DNA of 64,000 bases from Verrucomicrobiota bacterium (GCA_026397715.1 JAPLUN010000420.1:44533-108532); one strand, 5' to 3'. Counted from the stretch's first letter, positions 18,845-28,986 are shown. Notes: a model not told the origin generated them from the letters alone. Made by a program: numbers and translations.

Positions 18845-19603
18845 ATGTCACTCATCGCCCTTCAAAACGCCCGTCCTGAAACTGCCATCGTGCTGGGTTC
18901 CGGTCTTGGAACCGTGGCGGATGCGTTTGGGATTGAAAGTGAAGTCGCGTATGGCGAGGTGCCTGGACTGAGTGCTTCGACAGTGCCGGGGCATGCAGGG
19001 CGCTTCGTTTTGGCGCAGCATCACGGCAAGCCCATCCTGCTCGCTCAAGGGCGGCGGCATTTGTATGAAGGTCTCACGGCGCATGAGGTCACGGCGAGCA
19101 TCCGCTTCATGCACGAGATCGGAGTGAAGCGTGTCGTGCTCACTAATGCGGCGGGTGCGATCCATGAGAGCTTCCATGTGGGTGGTTTGATGCTCATCAC
19201 GGATCACATCAATCTCCAAGGCACCACGCCGCTGCTGGGTGGACCGAACTTCCATGACATGAGCGAGGTCTATTCGCGGGCGTGGTGTGAAAAATTCCAT
19301 GCGGCGAGTTTGGAGATCGGTTTGAAGCTGCATGCGGGCGTGTATGCCGGGCTGCTGGGTCCGCAGTATGAAACACCCGCGGAAATTCGCATGCTGCGCA
19401 CGCTGGGCGCGGATGCCGTGGGCATGTCCACGGTGCCCGAGGCCATTCAGGCGCGTGCGCTGGGTATGGAAGTGGCAGGCATTTCGATGCTCACCAACTG
19501 GGCTGCGGGTCTGCGGGCGCAGACGCTGCACCACGCGGAGGTGGTGGAGGTGGGGAAAACGGCGGGGATGTATCTGGCAAGGCTGCTGAAGGCGGCGGTG
19601 TGA
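18845..19603 (+). CDS. Purine-nucleoside phosphorylase
   Basis: VLGSGLGTVADAF, QGRRHLYEGLTAHEVTASIRFMHEIGVKRVVLTNAAGAIHESFHVGGLMLITDHINL, GADAVGMSTVPEAI. Confidence 0.93.
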   Translation: MSLIALQNARPETAIVLGSGLGTVADAFGIESEVAYGEVPGLSASTVPGHAGRFVLAQHHGKPILLAQGRRHLYEGLTAHEVTASIRFMHEIGVKRVVLTNAAGAIHESFHVGGLMLITDHINLQGTTPLLGGPNFHDMSEVYSRAWCEKFHAASLEIGLKLHAGVYAGLLGPQYETPAEIRMLRTLGADAVGMSTVPEAIQARALGMEVAGISMLTNWAAGLRAQTLHHAEVVEVGKTAGMYLARLLKAAV

Positions 19604-19614
19604 AACACAAAATT

Positions 19615-20169
19615 ATGAATCTTGCTGAATGCAAAGAACGGCTGATGAGCGTTGGGGTCGTGTTTGAGCGTGGCCTGACTGCTCAGGAGTTCGAAGGCGT
19701 TGAGCGCGACTATGGCTTTTGCTTTCCCGAAGATCTCAAAGAGTTTCTCGCTTACGCACTGCCAGTATCACGGAAGTGGATCGATTGGAGGAACGGCCCC
19801 AAAGACAAAATCCTTTACATGATGCAGTGGCCGCTGGATGGCATCTGCTTCGACATCGAACACAATACATTCTGGATGGAAGAGTGGGGTGCCAGGCCTG
19901 CTTCTTTGGCGGATGCGTTTGAAATCGCGAAAGAACGCGTTTTCAAGGCACCACAGCTCATTCCGATTTATTCGCACCGGTTCATGCCGGGGAAACCCTC
20001 ACAAGCAGGCAATCCTGTGTTTTCTGTCTATCAAACAGACATCATCTACTATGGAAAAAACCTTGAAGATTATCTGCATAACGAGTTTCGCGATGCCTTT
20101 GGCATAGCTTCGCCTGTGAAGGCCGGAGAGCCTAGAGAGATCGAGTTTTGGTCGGACTTGGCGGGCTAA
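19615..20169 (+). CDS. SMI1/KNR4 (SUKH) family protein
   Basis: QEFEGVERDYGFCFPEDLKEFLAYALP; GNPVFSVYQTDIIYYGKNLEDYLHNEF. Confidence 0.7.
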   Translation: MNLAECKERLMSVGVVFERGLTAQEFEGVERDYGFCFPEDLKEFLAYALPVSRKWIDWRNGPKDKILYMMQWPLDGICFDIEHNTFWMEEWGARPASLADAFEIAKERVFKAPQLIPIYSHRFMPGKPSQAGNPVFSVYQTDIIYYGKNLEDYLHNEFRDAFGIASPVKAGEPREIEFWSDLAG

Positions 20170-20191
20170 AAACTGCCAAAGTGAAAGCTAC

Positions 20192-21229
20192 CTAGCAGCA
20201 CCCGTTCGCCTTCTCCATCTCACAGGCATGCTCTTCGGTGCAGCACGGCATGAGGGGGCGGCCTTCGGTGGCTTCGGGGGCTTCCATTTCGGGATTGGGG
20301 GCCTGGGGGGCGAGGCCGAGGTCGCGGAGGAGCTTCATGTCCTCGTTGGCGCGGGGGTTGGCGGCGGTGAGGAGTTTGTCGCCGTAGAAGATGGAGTTGG
20401 CTCCGGCGAAGTAGGCGAGGGCCTGGGCTTCGCGGCTCAAATTCGTGCGGCCGGCGCTGAGGCGCACCTTGGCCTTCGGCACGGCGATGCGGGTGACGGC
20501 GATCATGCGGACGAAGGCGAAGGAATCGACGACTTCGTTGTCTCCCATGGGGGTGCCTTTGATGGGCATGAGGGCATTGATCGGGATGCTCTCGGGCTGG
20601 GGATTGAAGTTGGAGATGACCTCCAGCATCTTCAGGCGGTCTTCGATGGTCTCGCCGAGGCCGAGGATGCCGCCGCAGCAGACGGACATGCCGGCATCCT
20701 GCGCGTGGCGGATGGTGCGGAGGCGGTCGTCAAAGGTGTGCGTGCTGACGATGTTTGGGTAGTGCTCCGGGGAGGTGTCCACATTGTGGTTGTAGGCGGT
20801 GACGCCGGCTTCCTTGAGATCGGTGGCCTCATCCGCGCCGAGTTCGCCGAGGGTGACGCAGACTTCCATGCCGAGCTTGGAAACGTCGCGCACGATGTCG
20901 AGCACCTGGTCGAATTTCTGGGTGCCTTTGCGCACGCCTTTCCAGGCGGCGCCCATGCAGAAGCGGGTGGAACCATTGGCACGGGCGGCGAGGGCGCGCT
21001 CCATGACCTGCTCCTTGGGCATGAGATTTTCTTTTTGCAGGCCGGTGCTGTAGCGGGCGCTCTGGGCGCAGTAGCCGCAGTCTTCGCTGCAACCGCCGGT
21101 CTTGATGCTGAGGAGGGTGCAGAGCTGCACTTCGTTGCCGGTCCAATGCTCGTCATGCACGGCGCGGGCCTGCTTGAGGAGATCGAAAAAGGGCTGGTGA
21201 TAGATGCGGTGAAGTTCGGCGAAAGTCAT
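20192..21229 (-). CDS. bioB: Biotin synthase with C-terminal Cys-rich tail
   Basis: Radical SAM GGCSEDCGYCAQSARYSTGLQKE, CCGGILGLGETIEDRLKML, NPQPESIPINALMPIKGTPM; tail CCTEEHACEMEKANGCC. Confidence 0.95.
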   Translation of the reverse strand: MTFAELHRIYHQPFFDLLKQARAVHDEHWTGNEVQLCTLLSIKTGGCSEDCGYCAQSARYSTGLQKENLMPKEQVMERALAARANGSTRFCMGAAWKGVRKGTQKFDQVLDIVRDVSKLGMEVCVTLGELGADEATDLKEAGVTAYNHNVDTSPEHYPNIVSTHTFDDRLRTIRHAQDAGMSVCCGGILGLGETIEDRLKMLEVISNFNPQPESIPINALMPIKGTPMGDNEVVDSFAFVRMIAVTRIAVPKAKVRLSAGRTNLSREAQALAYFAGANSIFYGDKLLTAANPRANEDMKLLRDLGLAPQAPNPEMEAPEATEGRPLMPCCTEEHACEMEKANGCC

Positions 21230-21439
21230 GGCGAATGGTGGCAGCCCCGATAGTGGGCGAAAACGGCCCGGATGCACGGGGAAAGTGATGGGCGCGAGCC
21301 AGCAGCGACCCCGGAGAAGGCGGAAGGCTGCAGGAGCACTGATTTTCCCGAACGCAGCAAGCGAATTTCAATAATCGCGGTGGCGGCACAGTACTAGCTT
21401 GTAAATAGTGATTGGTTATACGAACAACCGCGATTCATA

Positions 21440-23551
21440 ATGAGAAAGAAACTTGCGCTGATAGTTGTTATATTGTCGACCCTGCAACAGCCAGCCGCGC
21501 TGGCAATCGTGGGGGTGAATTCAGCTTCTCCAGGCATCATCGGCAATCAGCACATCACTTTTGCCTCCGGTCTGGATCTCGGGCGGACCGTAGGCTTTGT
21601 AAGTTATAGCAATTCAAACGGGACGGGCACTTTGGTGCCATCGTTGGAAGCGGGGACTCTGAAGTTTCTCACTGCAGCGCACAACGTGGACTTCAACAAT
21701 GATGGCGTGCTGGACGCTGGCCTCGGAACGATCATTTTTTATTTTGGCAATGCTCCCGGAGAAAATGGCGGGACGGCCACCTACTCTGTGACGGCCACGG
21801 CGACGCAGATTGCCGTGAATCCGCTGTGGGCCACCAAGCCTGGAGGTGCCGCCGGAGGTACACCGACCAATGACCTCGCCGTGGTGAGCTTCAAGATCAA
21901 TCAGGTGACGACCGTCACTGCCGAATCCCCCGTCATTCAGGCTTCAGCCGTGAGTTCCACCTCACCCGTGGGCCTGGCTGGGGTGGTGGCGGGCCATGGC
22001 CTGCATTCGGATGGAACGGTGATTCTGGGTGGAAATGCTGGGGCGGGGCAGCAAGTGGACGGTATTCTCAAAGGCGGCACGAACACCATCGACTTTGTGG
22101 GAGTGCCGACGATCACCGTGGGCGGCACGATCAATGACACTTCAGGCACGGTGATTTTGTTGGACCTTGACAAGCCGGACGGCACCACGAGCACCCTTGG
22201 AGCGATAACGGGAGGCCCCAATGAGGCTGGCACTGCGAAGGGAGACAGTGGCTCTGCGCTTTATGCCGACACCAACAAGGATGGCAAACTGGAGGTGGTC
22301 GGAGTGCTCAATGGCGGAGACAACCCGTATCCCACAGGAGTCAGCACCTTTGGAGACATCTCGCAGTATGCCCCCATCCTGACGCCAACGAACCTGGCCT
22401 TTCTCAAGGCGCAAAACGTCTATGTGGGAACGTCGCTGAATGGAGTCTCGGCGGGGAACTATGGTGGAGTAGGTTTCATGATCGCTGATGGCGCTGGCCT
22501 GAACAATTTCACCTACGGCCTGACCGCCGCCATGTTGACGCAGTCTCAGGGCCAGCAAGTGCTCCAAGGCTCCCTTGGCACGGTGCAGACGCGCACCAGC
22601 AGCGTGGCCCGTGGCACCTCAAATCTTGAAAATGTCGGGGGTGATGAGGTCACATTGAGCGATCTGGCAGGCTTTGGCTCGCGCCGGTGGGAAGCGTGGG
22701 CGGCAAGCAATCTGGCGCGCGTGGATTCCCAAGGACGCGGCAGCCGGAGCAGCGGACTGGACGCCCACTACGGTGCGGCCACGGTGGGGGTGGACTTTCT
22801 GGCCACCTCCCATGTGATGCTCGGCGCTTACTGGAGCTACTTGTACGGCCGTGGCAGCGCTACGGATCTGAAACTCGACAGCAGCGGGAATGCGCTGGGC
22901 TTCACGGTGGTGGGTGAATGGTACGGCCTGTGCAGCACCTTCATCTACAACTACTCCCACGCCGAGACTGATCTGCGCCGCAGCATCGGCACGGCGCAGG
23001 CATTCGCCAAGCCCAGCTCGTCTTCGCATACTCTTGACTGGATGCTCGCCTACAATATGCGGCACCGTGGCTGGGTGCATGGACCTACAGGCGGTCTGCG
23101 CTACACCTTTGGGAATGTGGGAGGCTACACCGAGCAGTCAGACACTCCAGTACCGGGATTGCTGAGCGCGAGCAGCCAGGACTTCAGCGTGTTCCGACTG
23201 AATCTCGGATACAATGCGGCCTACCACTTCGAAACCAACTTTGGCAAGGTGGTGCCTTACTTGAGTGCGAACTGGATTTACCTGGCCCAGCACAGCAGCA
23301 GCAGCACCGCCTCTTATCAAGGCACTCCCTTCTCGATCGTGGGCAGTGGTGGCGGCCTGGTACCCTTCGGCTCCGGTCCCAGCACCGCGACAGGCGGCTC
23401 CGGCACTTACAGCAACTTCGCCAATGTGCAGATGGGGGTGGAACTAATCGCCCATGAGCGTCTGAAGCTCAATCTGCAGACCTACGTCAGCGTGTTTCGT
23501 TCCGGCACGATGGAAGTGGGTGGTGGCGTCCAAGTCGGCTTTATTTTCTGA
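21440..23551 (+). CDS. Autotransporter with trypsin-like serine protease passenger
   Basis: FLTAAHNVD (His), TNDLAVVSF (Asp), AKGDSGSALY (Ser) in the N-half; C-half autotransporter beta-barrel-like, ending VGGGVQVGFIF. Confidence 0.72.
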   Translation: MRKKLALIVVILSTLQQPAALAIVGVNSASPGIIGNQHITFASGLDLGRTVGFVSYSNSNGTGTLVPSLEAGTLKFLTAAHNVDFNNDGVLDAGLGTIIFYFGNAPGENGGTATYSVTATATQIAVNPLWATKPGGAAGGTPTNDLAVVSFKINQVTTVTAESPVIQASAVSSTSPVGLAGVVAGHGLHSDGTVILGGNAGAGQQVDGILKGGTNTIDFVGVPTITVGGTINDTSGTVILLDLDKPDGTTSTLGAITGGPNEAGTAKGDSGSALYADTNKDGKLEVVGVLNGGDNPYPTGVSTFGDISQYAPILTPTNLAFLKAQNVYVGTSLNGVSAGNYGGVGFMIADGAGLNNFTYGLTAAMLTQSQGQQVLQGSLGTVQTRTSSVARGTSNLENVGGDEVTLSDLAGFGSRRWEAWAASNLARVDSQGRGSRSSGLDAHYGAATVGVDFLATSHVMLGAYWSYLYGRGSATDLKLDSSGNALGFTVVGEWYGLCSTFIYNYSHAETDLRRSIGTAQAFAKPSSSSHTLDWMLAYNMRHRGWVHGPTGGLRYTFGNVGGYTEQSDTPVPGLLSASSQDFSVFRLNLGYNAAYHFETNFGKVVPYLSANWIYLAQHSSSSTASYQGTPFSIVGSGGGLVPFGSGPSTATGGSGTYSNFANVQMGVELIAHERLKLNLQTYVSVFRSGTMEVGGGVQVGFIF

Positions 23552-23596
23552 GTGCTGCAAGAGCATGGCGGTGGAGACCGACTTTGTCGCACCATC

Positions 23597-24865
23597 ATGA
23601 ATCGCCGCACTTTTTTCCACCAAACGTCCGCGCTCGCCGCTGTCTCCGCACTGCCGAAACTTTACGCTGCGGATGAGGCCGGGAAGAAGGTCAAAGTGGC
23701 CGTGGTGGCGCTGGGACGCGGCATGCAGCATGTGCAGGCCCTGCTCAAAATTCCGGGCGTGGAGATCGCCTACCTGGCCGAGGTGGACCCGAAGCGCCTC
23801 GAATTGGGCCTCAAGGTCGTCAATGACACGCAGAAGGTGTCCTGCGTGGGCGTGAAGGATTTCCGCACCATCCTGGATGACAAAACGCTGGATGCCGTCT
23901 TCATCGCCACGCCCAATTTCTGGCACACCCCGGCCGCGCTGCTGTGCATGCAGGCTGGCAAGCATGTCTATGTGGAAAAACCCGGCAGCCAGAATGCACA
24001 TGAGGCGGAGATGATTGTGGCGGCTTCGAAGAAGTATGACCGGCTGGTGCAGATGGGGAATCAACGCCGCACGTGGATGAAGGAGGCGATTGAGGCGCTG
24101 CATGGCGGTGCCATCGGTCCCGTCCGCTTTGGCCGTGGCTTCTACTACAACACGCGCAAATCGGTGGCCACGAATGAGAAGCCGGCGTCACCGGACATCG
24201 ATTACGACCTCTGGCAGGGCCCCGTGCCGGACGATGCGAAGCATGATTTCAAATCGATGGCGCACTACGACTGGCACTGGTTCTGGCATTGGGGCAACGG
24301 CGAACTCGGCAACAACGGCATCCACACGCTGGACATCCTGCGCTGGGGCCTGAAGGGCGACTATCCGCTGCGCACGACCTACAACGGCGGCCGCTACTTC
24401 TACAATGACGCGCAGGAAACGCCGGACACCGGCACGGCGGTCTATGATTTCGGCCACGCTGGCTGCGAATGGGTGCAGAGCAGCTGCCACGCCCGTGCGG
24501 CGGAGAAGCCGCTGGGCGAAGTGATCTTCTATGGCGACAACGGCACCATGGCCATCGCCCGTGATTCCTGGATCAACTACGACCTGAAAGGCGTGGAGAT
24601 GAGCAAGGGCAAAGGCGCGGGTGGCGGTGATCCCGCGCACATGGGCAATTTCATCGAGGCCATCCGTGGCAATGCGAAGCTGAACAGCCCCATCGAAGAA
24701 GGCCAGAAAAGCACCATGATGTGCCACCTGGGCAACATGGCCTACCGCACGAATACCGTGGTAAAGTGTGATCCGAAGACGGGGAAGGTGCTGGATAACG
24801 CGGAGGCGCTGAAGCTCTGGGGCCGCGATGGTGGGTATCGGAAGGGGTGGGAGCCGAAGATATAG
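23597..24865 (+). CDS. Gfo/Idh/MocA-family oxidoreductase, likely exported
   Basis: Tat-like N-terminus MNRRTFFHQTSALAAVSA; VAVVALGRGMQHVQAL; VEKPGSQN; HWFWHWGNGELGNNGIHTLDILRW. Confidence 0.88.
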   Translation: MNRRTFFHQTSALAAVSALPKLYAADEAGKKVKVAVVALGRGMQHVQALLKIPGVEIAYLAEVDPKRLELGLKVVNDTQKVSCVGVKDFRTILDDKTLDAVFIATPNFWHTPAALLCMQAGKHVYVEKPGSQNAHEAEMIVAASKKYDRLVQMGNQRRTWMKEAIEALHGGAIGPVRFGRGFYYNTRKSVATNEKPASPDIDYDLWQGPVPDDAKHDFKSMAHYDWHWFWHWGNGELGNNGIHTLDILRWGLKGDYPLRTTYNGGRYFYNDAQETPDTGTAVYDFGHAGCEWVQSSCHARAAEKPLGEVIFYGDNGTMAIARDSWINYDLKGVEMSKGKGAGGGDPAHMGNFIEAIRGNAKLNSPIEEGQKSTMMCHLGNMAYRTNTVVKCDPKTGKVLDNAEALKLWGRDGGYRKGWEPKI

Positions 24866-24878
24866 CCGACCAGATCAC

Positions 24879-25244
24879 ATGCCTCCCTACTGGAAAACAT
24901 TTGTCGAACAGCATCAGCTGATCGGACGAGAGTTCTTGCTGCCTGATGATGTCGATTTGTCAGGTGTTGGCACAGACATCGAGATTCTCGGTGAAGCCAA
25001 CATTTTGATGGAGCAGACTGAAAGCTATCCTGGAATAGCGGTGGCTTCTGCCGGATTCATTCCCGTAGGGAACTGCGGCATTGGTACTGGCGATCCTTAC
25101 TTCATCAATGTGCATGAGGGAGAAGGCGGTCCTTTATACCGAATTTATCATGATGAAGTGATCAATGAGCAATATGACGCCAAGACAGCCATTGCCATTG
25201 TCTTGCAGGACTATCGGCAGTTATTGAAGCACATGCCTTCGTAA
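24879..25244 (+). CDS. Small SMI1/KNR4 (SUKH)-like protein
   Basis: 121 aa; FIPVGNCGIGTGDPYFINVHEGEGGPLYRIYHDEV. Confidence 0.55.
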   Translation: MPPYWKTFVEQHQLIGREFLLPDDVDLSGVGTDIEILGEANILMEQTESYPGIAVASAGFIPVGNCGIGTGDPYFINVHEGEGGPLYRIYHDEVINEQYDAKTAIAIVLQDYRQLLKHMPS

Positions 25245-25269
25245 ACACATTGGCAGACCCGATTCACGA

Positions 25270-27018
25270 TTACCGGAACACCACGTCCACGCCCATGGCG
25301 CTCTCTTTGGCGAAGCCGGGAATCCAATGGGGCTTCCGCAGGGCGATGACGCGGTAGATCATGGAGAGGACGTGGAGGATTAGCAGGCGGTCGATGAGGC
25401 GGTAGCCACGGCGGCGGCGCATGAGGAGCTCAATGGCCCAGCCGAGATAGCGGGGGTGCAGCCAGAAGGGTTTGAAGTCGGTCTTGATGCGGTAGCGCGC
25501 GCGCAGGCCACGCTTGGTGTATTTCGCTTTGTAGGCGCGTTTGGCTTCGCGCAAGCGCGTCTCCATGTCTGGGGTGAACTCGGTGAAGTAATACTCACGC
25601 GCCAGCGCGAGCAGACGGAAGGTGTCGCGCATGTATTCGAGGTCGGCCACGGGGACTCCGGCACGCGGGGCCAGGGCGATCATCTGCTCCAGCCGGTCCA
25701 TGCAGCGGGCGGCGCTGCGCAGGGCGGCCTCCGGCTCCTGCACAAAGTAGCGCAGCAGTTTTTTGACGCTGTGATTGATGAAAATGTTGCCCCAATAGAC
25801 CTGGAGCAGCGGCGGGATACGCACGCGGCGGAAGAAGAGTTTTTGCTGGGCGAATTCTTCTACGTAGAGGAGCTCGCGGATCACCTCGTCGGAGTAGCGC
25901 AGGAGTTCGATGAGGGCCTCGGCATCGCCCAGCGCACGCTCTTTGGCGAAGGCGCGCACGGCGTCCTCCACGGGCATGCCGTCCTTGATGATGCGGATGG
26001 TGACGAAGGTGTTGAGGTCGATCCAGATGGCTTCAGGGTCGATCAATGCGATGCGGCGGAAGGGAACCCAGCCGCCGGTCTGGCACCAGACCATGCAGCC
26101 GATGACGTTCTTGGCGTGCTTCAGCTCATGCGCGTAGCGTTCGTATTCCCAGCCGGTAAAGCTGGGGTACTCGCCGCAGCCTTCGTACTCGCGCCGCGTT
26201 TGCAGCTCCACGATCTTCGCCACGTCGGTGCGGAAGAAGTTCGAATTCAGCGGCAGGTAGCGGAAGAAATCGGACTCGCCGTATTTCATCGAGATGACGA
26301 GCGCCGGGCTGGTGAGGCCTTCAAACACGCTGGTGAAGGTGCGGCGGTGCCACATCAGATCGCCAATGCGATAGGCGCCGACGGTCCAGGTGCGGAAGAT
26401 GAGGCGGCGGGCATGCTTCTCGCACACGGGCAGCAGATCGAGCAGGAGCAGCCGCGCCTGAGCGGGTTTTTGGATGACAAGCTCGCTGCGGAATTCGTCG
26501 TGCACGCCTTTGCCATCGGCTTCGCCAATGCGCAGGATGATGCCTGCCACCTGCGGGAAGCTGGTGAAGAAACCGTCGAGCAATTCGGCGAGGTAGTCGT
26601 TCACGCCGCGTTTGGCTTCCGTCATTTGCCGCCGCAGTTCCGGCGTGTAGGTCATCACATCCATCGTCAGATGAATCTGCAGGCCGCGGGTTGTGAAGAT
26701 CTCGAAGCAGCGGGTGAATTCTCCGCGGTAGATCGCGATGCGTGCGCGCAGCTCCGGCTCCAGCCATACGTGATCCGCCAGGTGCGTCACGTCATCGAGT
26801 GAGACGGCGTTGAAGCCCCATGCGGCGGCTTGATCGGCGAAGCGCGTGATGTCCTCCCGCACCTGTGCCCACCACGCATCCGCAGCGGCGTCGCGCGTCT
26901 TGGGCAGATGATGCCAGGGAATCTTGGACCAGTTGATCGTACGCACGTCATGCCCGCGAAAGAACGGGCCGATGGCGTCGATGAGGTGAAGTGGTTGCAA
27001 GCGCCGCGAATGAAGCAC
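25270..27018 (-). CDS. Large hypothetical protein, possibly TIM-barrel glycosidase-like
   Basis: 582-aa ORF; ADQAAAWGFNAVSLDDVTHLADH, RCFEIFTTRGLQIHLTMDVMTYTPELRR; family not firmly recognised. Confidence 0.6.
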   Translation of the reverse strand: MLHSRRLQPLHLIDAIGPFFRGHDVRTINWSKIPWHHLPKTRDAAADAWWAQVREDITRFADQAAAWGFNAVSLDDVTHLADHVWLEPELRARIAIYRGEFTRCFEIFTTRGLQIHLTMDVMTYTPELRRQMTEAKRGVNDYLAELLDGFFTSFPQVAGIILRIGEADGKGVHDEFRSELVIQKPAQARLLLLDLLPVCEKHARRLIFRTWTVGAYRIGDLMWHRRTFTSVFEGLTSPALVISMKYGESDFFRYLPLNSNFFRTDVAKIVELQTRREYEGCGEYPSFTGWEYERYAHELKHAKNVIGCMVWCQTGGWVPFRRIALIDPEAIWIDLNTFVTIRIIKDGMPVEDAVRAFAKERALGDAEALIELLRYSDEVIRELLYVEEFAQQKLFFRRVRIPPLLQVYWGNIFINHSVKKLLRYFVQEPEAALRSAARCMDRLEQMIALAPRAGVPVADLEYMRDTFRLLALAREYYFTEFTPDMETRLREAKRAYKAKYTKRGLRARYRIKTDFKPFWLHPRYLGWAIELLMRRRRGYRLIDRLLILHVLSMIYRVIALRKPHWIPGFAKESAMGVDVVFR

Positions 27019-27070
27019 GCGGGGGCGGGATGCAAGTGACGATGTACGGTGAGAACGGGCTGCTCGCGGT

Positions 27071-27622
27071 TTACTTGACCCGTGCCTTGAGGATTTCGCG
27101 GAAGGGCTTGCCGTCGAAGCTCAGGTCTTCGAGCACGGCGCGGCCGTTGAACACACGCACCTCGGCGGTGATGCCCTGTACACTTCGAATGTTTTCCGCG
27201 AACCACTTGTCGGCCTCAGGCGCGAGCTTTTCGTTGACGTAGAAGCGGTCGAATGGCCATTCGATCCAGGCCTTGTCTTCGTACACGTAACCTGTTTTTA
27301 CACGGATGTAGTCGCCACTGGCGGGTGGTGTGGGCGAAAGGCTGGAGGCGGTGGCAAAGCCATCGGTCCCGGTGGTGAGCACCGCATAGACCTGCGTGTG
27401 TTGCTTCAGTTCCACGCCCGCTGGCACTGCAGCCTGGCTCTGGCTTGGCCTCACGGCGAGATAGCGACCGCGCAGGGGATCATAGGGATCCGGGGCGCTG
27501 CATTTGAGTTTGATGAGCGTGCCCTTGGCGAGCACCTGCTCATGCGTCCAGATTTGGGACAAAGGGGCGGCCCACTGCGCCAGCACGGCGAGGCCGAAGA
27601 TGATGAGGGGAAGCGTTTTCAT
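27071..27622 (-). CDS. GDYXXLXY-like domain protein
   Basis: KLKCSAPDPYDPLRGRYLAVRPSQ; 4-bp overlap with the DUF2157 gene. Confidence 0.78.
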   Translation of the reverse strand: MKTLPLIIFGLAVLAQWAAPLSQIWTHEQVLAKGTLIKLKCSAPDPYDPLRGRYLAVRPSQSQAAVPAGVELKQHTQVYAVLTTGTDGFATASSLSPTPPASGDYIRVKTGYVYEDKAWIEWPFDRFYVNEKLAPEADKWFAENIRSVQGITAEVRVFNGRAVLEDLSFDGKPFREILKARVK

Positions 27623-28953
27623 ACGATAGCGGCTTGTTTCTTTTTGAGCTGACGGCTCATGAGGATGTTGAAGGCCAGGAAGGCCACACCGACGCCGATG
27701 AAGGCCACGCCTTTGGCGAGGAGAGAGAAATGGCTGTCCGCCATGCGGGCGATGATGAGCACGGAGAGAAGCGTGGCCCCGAGACGCGGAGCGCCTTTTT
27801 TGCCGGCAAACTCCAGCACGATGAGCGTGATGCCAATGACGGCGAGATGCAGTGTGACGAGCCAGGACAGGAATGTGCTGTCATACGCATGTTTGCTCTG
27901 GACGAAGGGGATGGTGAGCAAGGGCAGCAAGGCCACGGATGCGATGGCCAGCACCGCCCAGCGCTTGCGCAAGGAGGCCAGCAGCACAAAAACCGCGAGC
28001 ACGGTGAGCAGTGCCCAGCAGCATGGCAATTGCAGGGCATGTGAAGCGCCCTTGAGGATGTCATCGCTCACATCGCGAAAGGTGGCGGCCACGCCATAAC
28101 CGAGCAGCCAGAGCGATCCGAGCACGACCTGCGGCTTGCGACGGATGGGCTCTTCGTTGCCGTTTTGACTGAGCGGAAACAGAGCGAAGGCAGCGGCGGT
28201 CAGTGTCCAGAGCCAGAAAAAGCTTTGGGCGTCATAACCGCTGAAGTAGTCGCTGCTTCGAGGGATGACAAAGATCTCCAGGCTGCAAAAGCCGAAGATG
28301 GCGCTGATCGTCATCACCCAGCGAACGGAGACCGAAAGCGGTGCCTGGTTTTTCCATCCTGGCCAGTAGGGCAGCAGTCCGAGCAGCAGCAGCGGATACA
28401 GCAGCGGGCTGTCAAACCACGGCCTGCCGCGATCGACCTGGTTCACGCTCCAGATCGCGATGGCGATGAGGTAAAAGATCGCCACGGAGTGCGAGCGCAG
28501 CACCCAGGCCAGCGGGAGGCTTAGCAGCATCCACCAGAACAGAAAATCCGGCCAATCGCCGCCGAGATTGTAGATCTGCGAGACAAGGGCAATGCACGCG
28601 CCGGTGGCGAGCGCCTGCAGCAGCGCGGCTGTTTCGCGCACCCAGGCCGAAGAGGCCTCACCACGCTGGAGCACACGGAAACTGAAGAGCTGCGTGAGCA
28701 GCAGCGGCAGAAACGCGAAGAGCAGCCGCACGGGCCGCGAGAAGTCATCCCAGTTGTAGCCGATCACCGCGATCAAGCCGCTGCCGATGAGCAAAGCGCC
28801 GAGCGCGCCCATCACGATCTGCGCCAGTCCCGGCTGGGAGTCGTCCACCGCGTTGCGCTCGCGCAAGGTGCGTGCTGCGTCTGCGGTGAGGAGCCCTTCA
28901 CGTTCCCACTGCGGGAGTTGTTCGAGGAGCCAGCGTTGGTGGGAGGAGTTCAT
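27619..28953 (-). CDS. DUF2157-like multi-TM membrane protein
   Basis: 444 aa; many TM segments; N-terminal WLLEQLPQWEREGLLTADAARTLRER, GALLIGSGLIAVIGYNWDDFSRPVRLLFAFLPLL. Confidence 0.82.
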   Translation of the reverse strand: MNSSHQRWLLEQLPQWEREGLLTADAARTLRERNAVDDSQPGLAQIVMGALGALLIGSGLIAVIGYNWDDFSRPVRLLFAFLPLLLTQLFSFRVLQRGEASSAWVRETAALLQALATGACIALVSQIYNLGGDWPDFLFWWMLLSLPLAWVLRSHSVAIFYLIAIAIWSVNQVDRGRPWFDSPLLYPLLLLGLLPYWPGWKNQAPLSVSVRWVMTISAIFGFCSLEIFVIPRSSDYFSGYDAQSFFWLWTLTAAAFALFPLSQNGNEEPIRRKPQVVLGSLWLLGYGVAATFRDVSDDILKGASHALQLPCCWALLTVLAVFVLLASLRKRWAVLAIASVALLPLLTIPFVQSKHAYDSTFLSWLVTLHLAVIGITLIVLEFAGKKGAPRLGATLLSVLIIARMADSHFSLLAKGVAFIGVGVAFLAFNILMSRQLKKKQAAIV

Positions 28954-28986
28954 GGGAGAGATGTAACCGAGCCGAGTTTGAGCGAT

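Noticed and set aside
25456-26802. 448-aa plus-strand ORF opposite the 582-aa gene
   Set aside because: Gly/Ala/Asp/His-biased antisense shadow; sense protein has more natural composition and segments.
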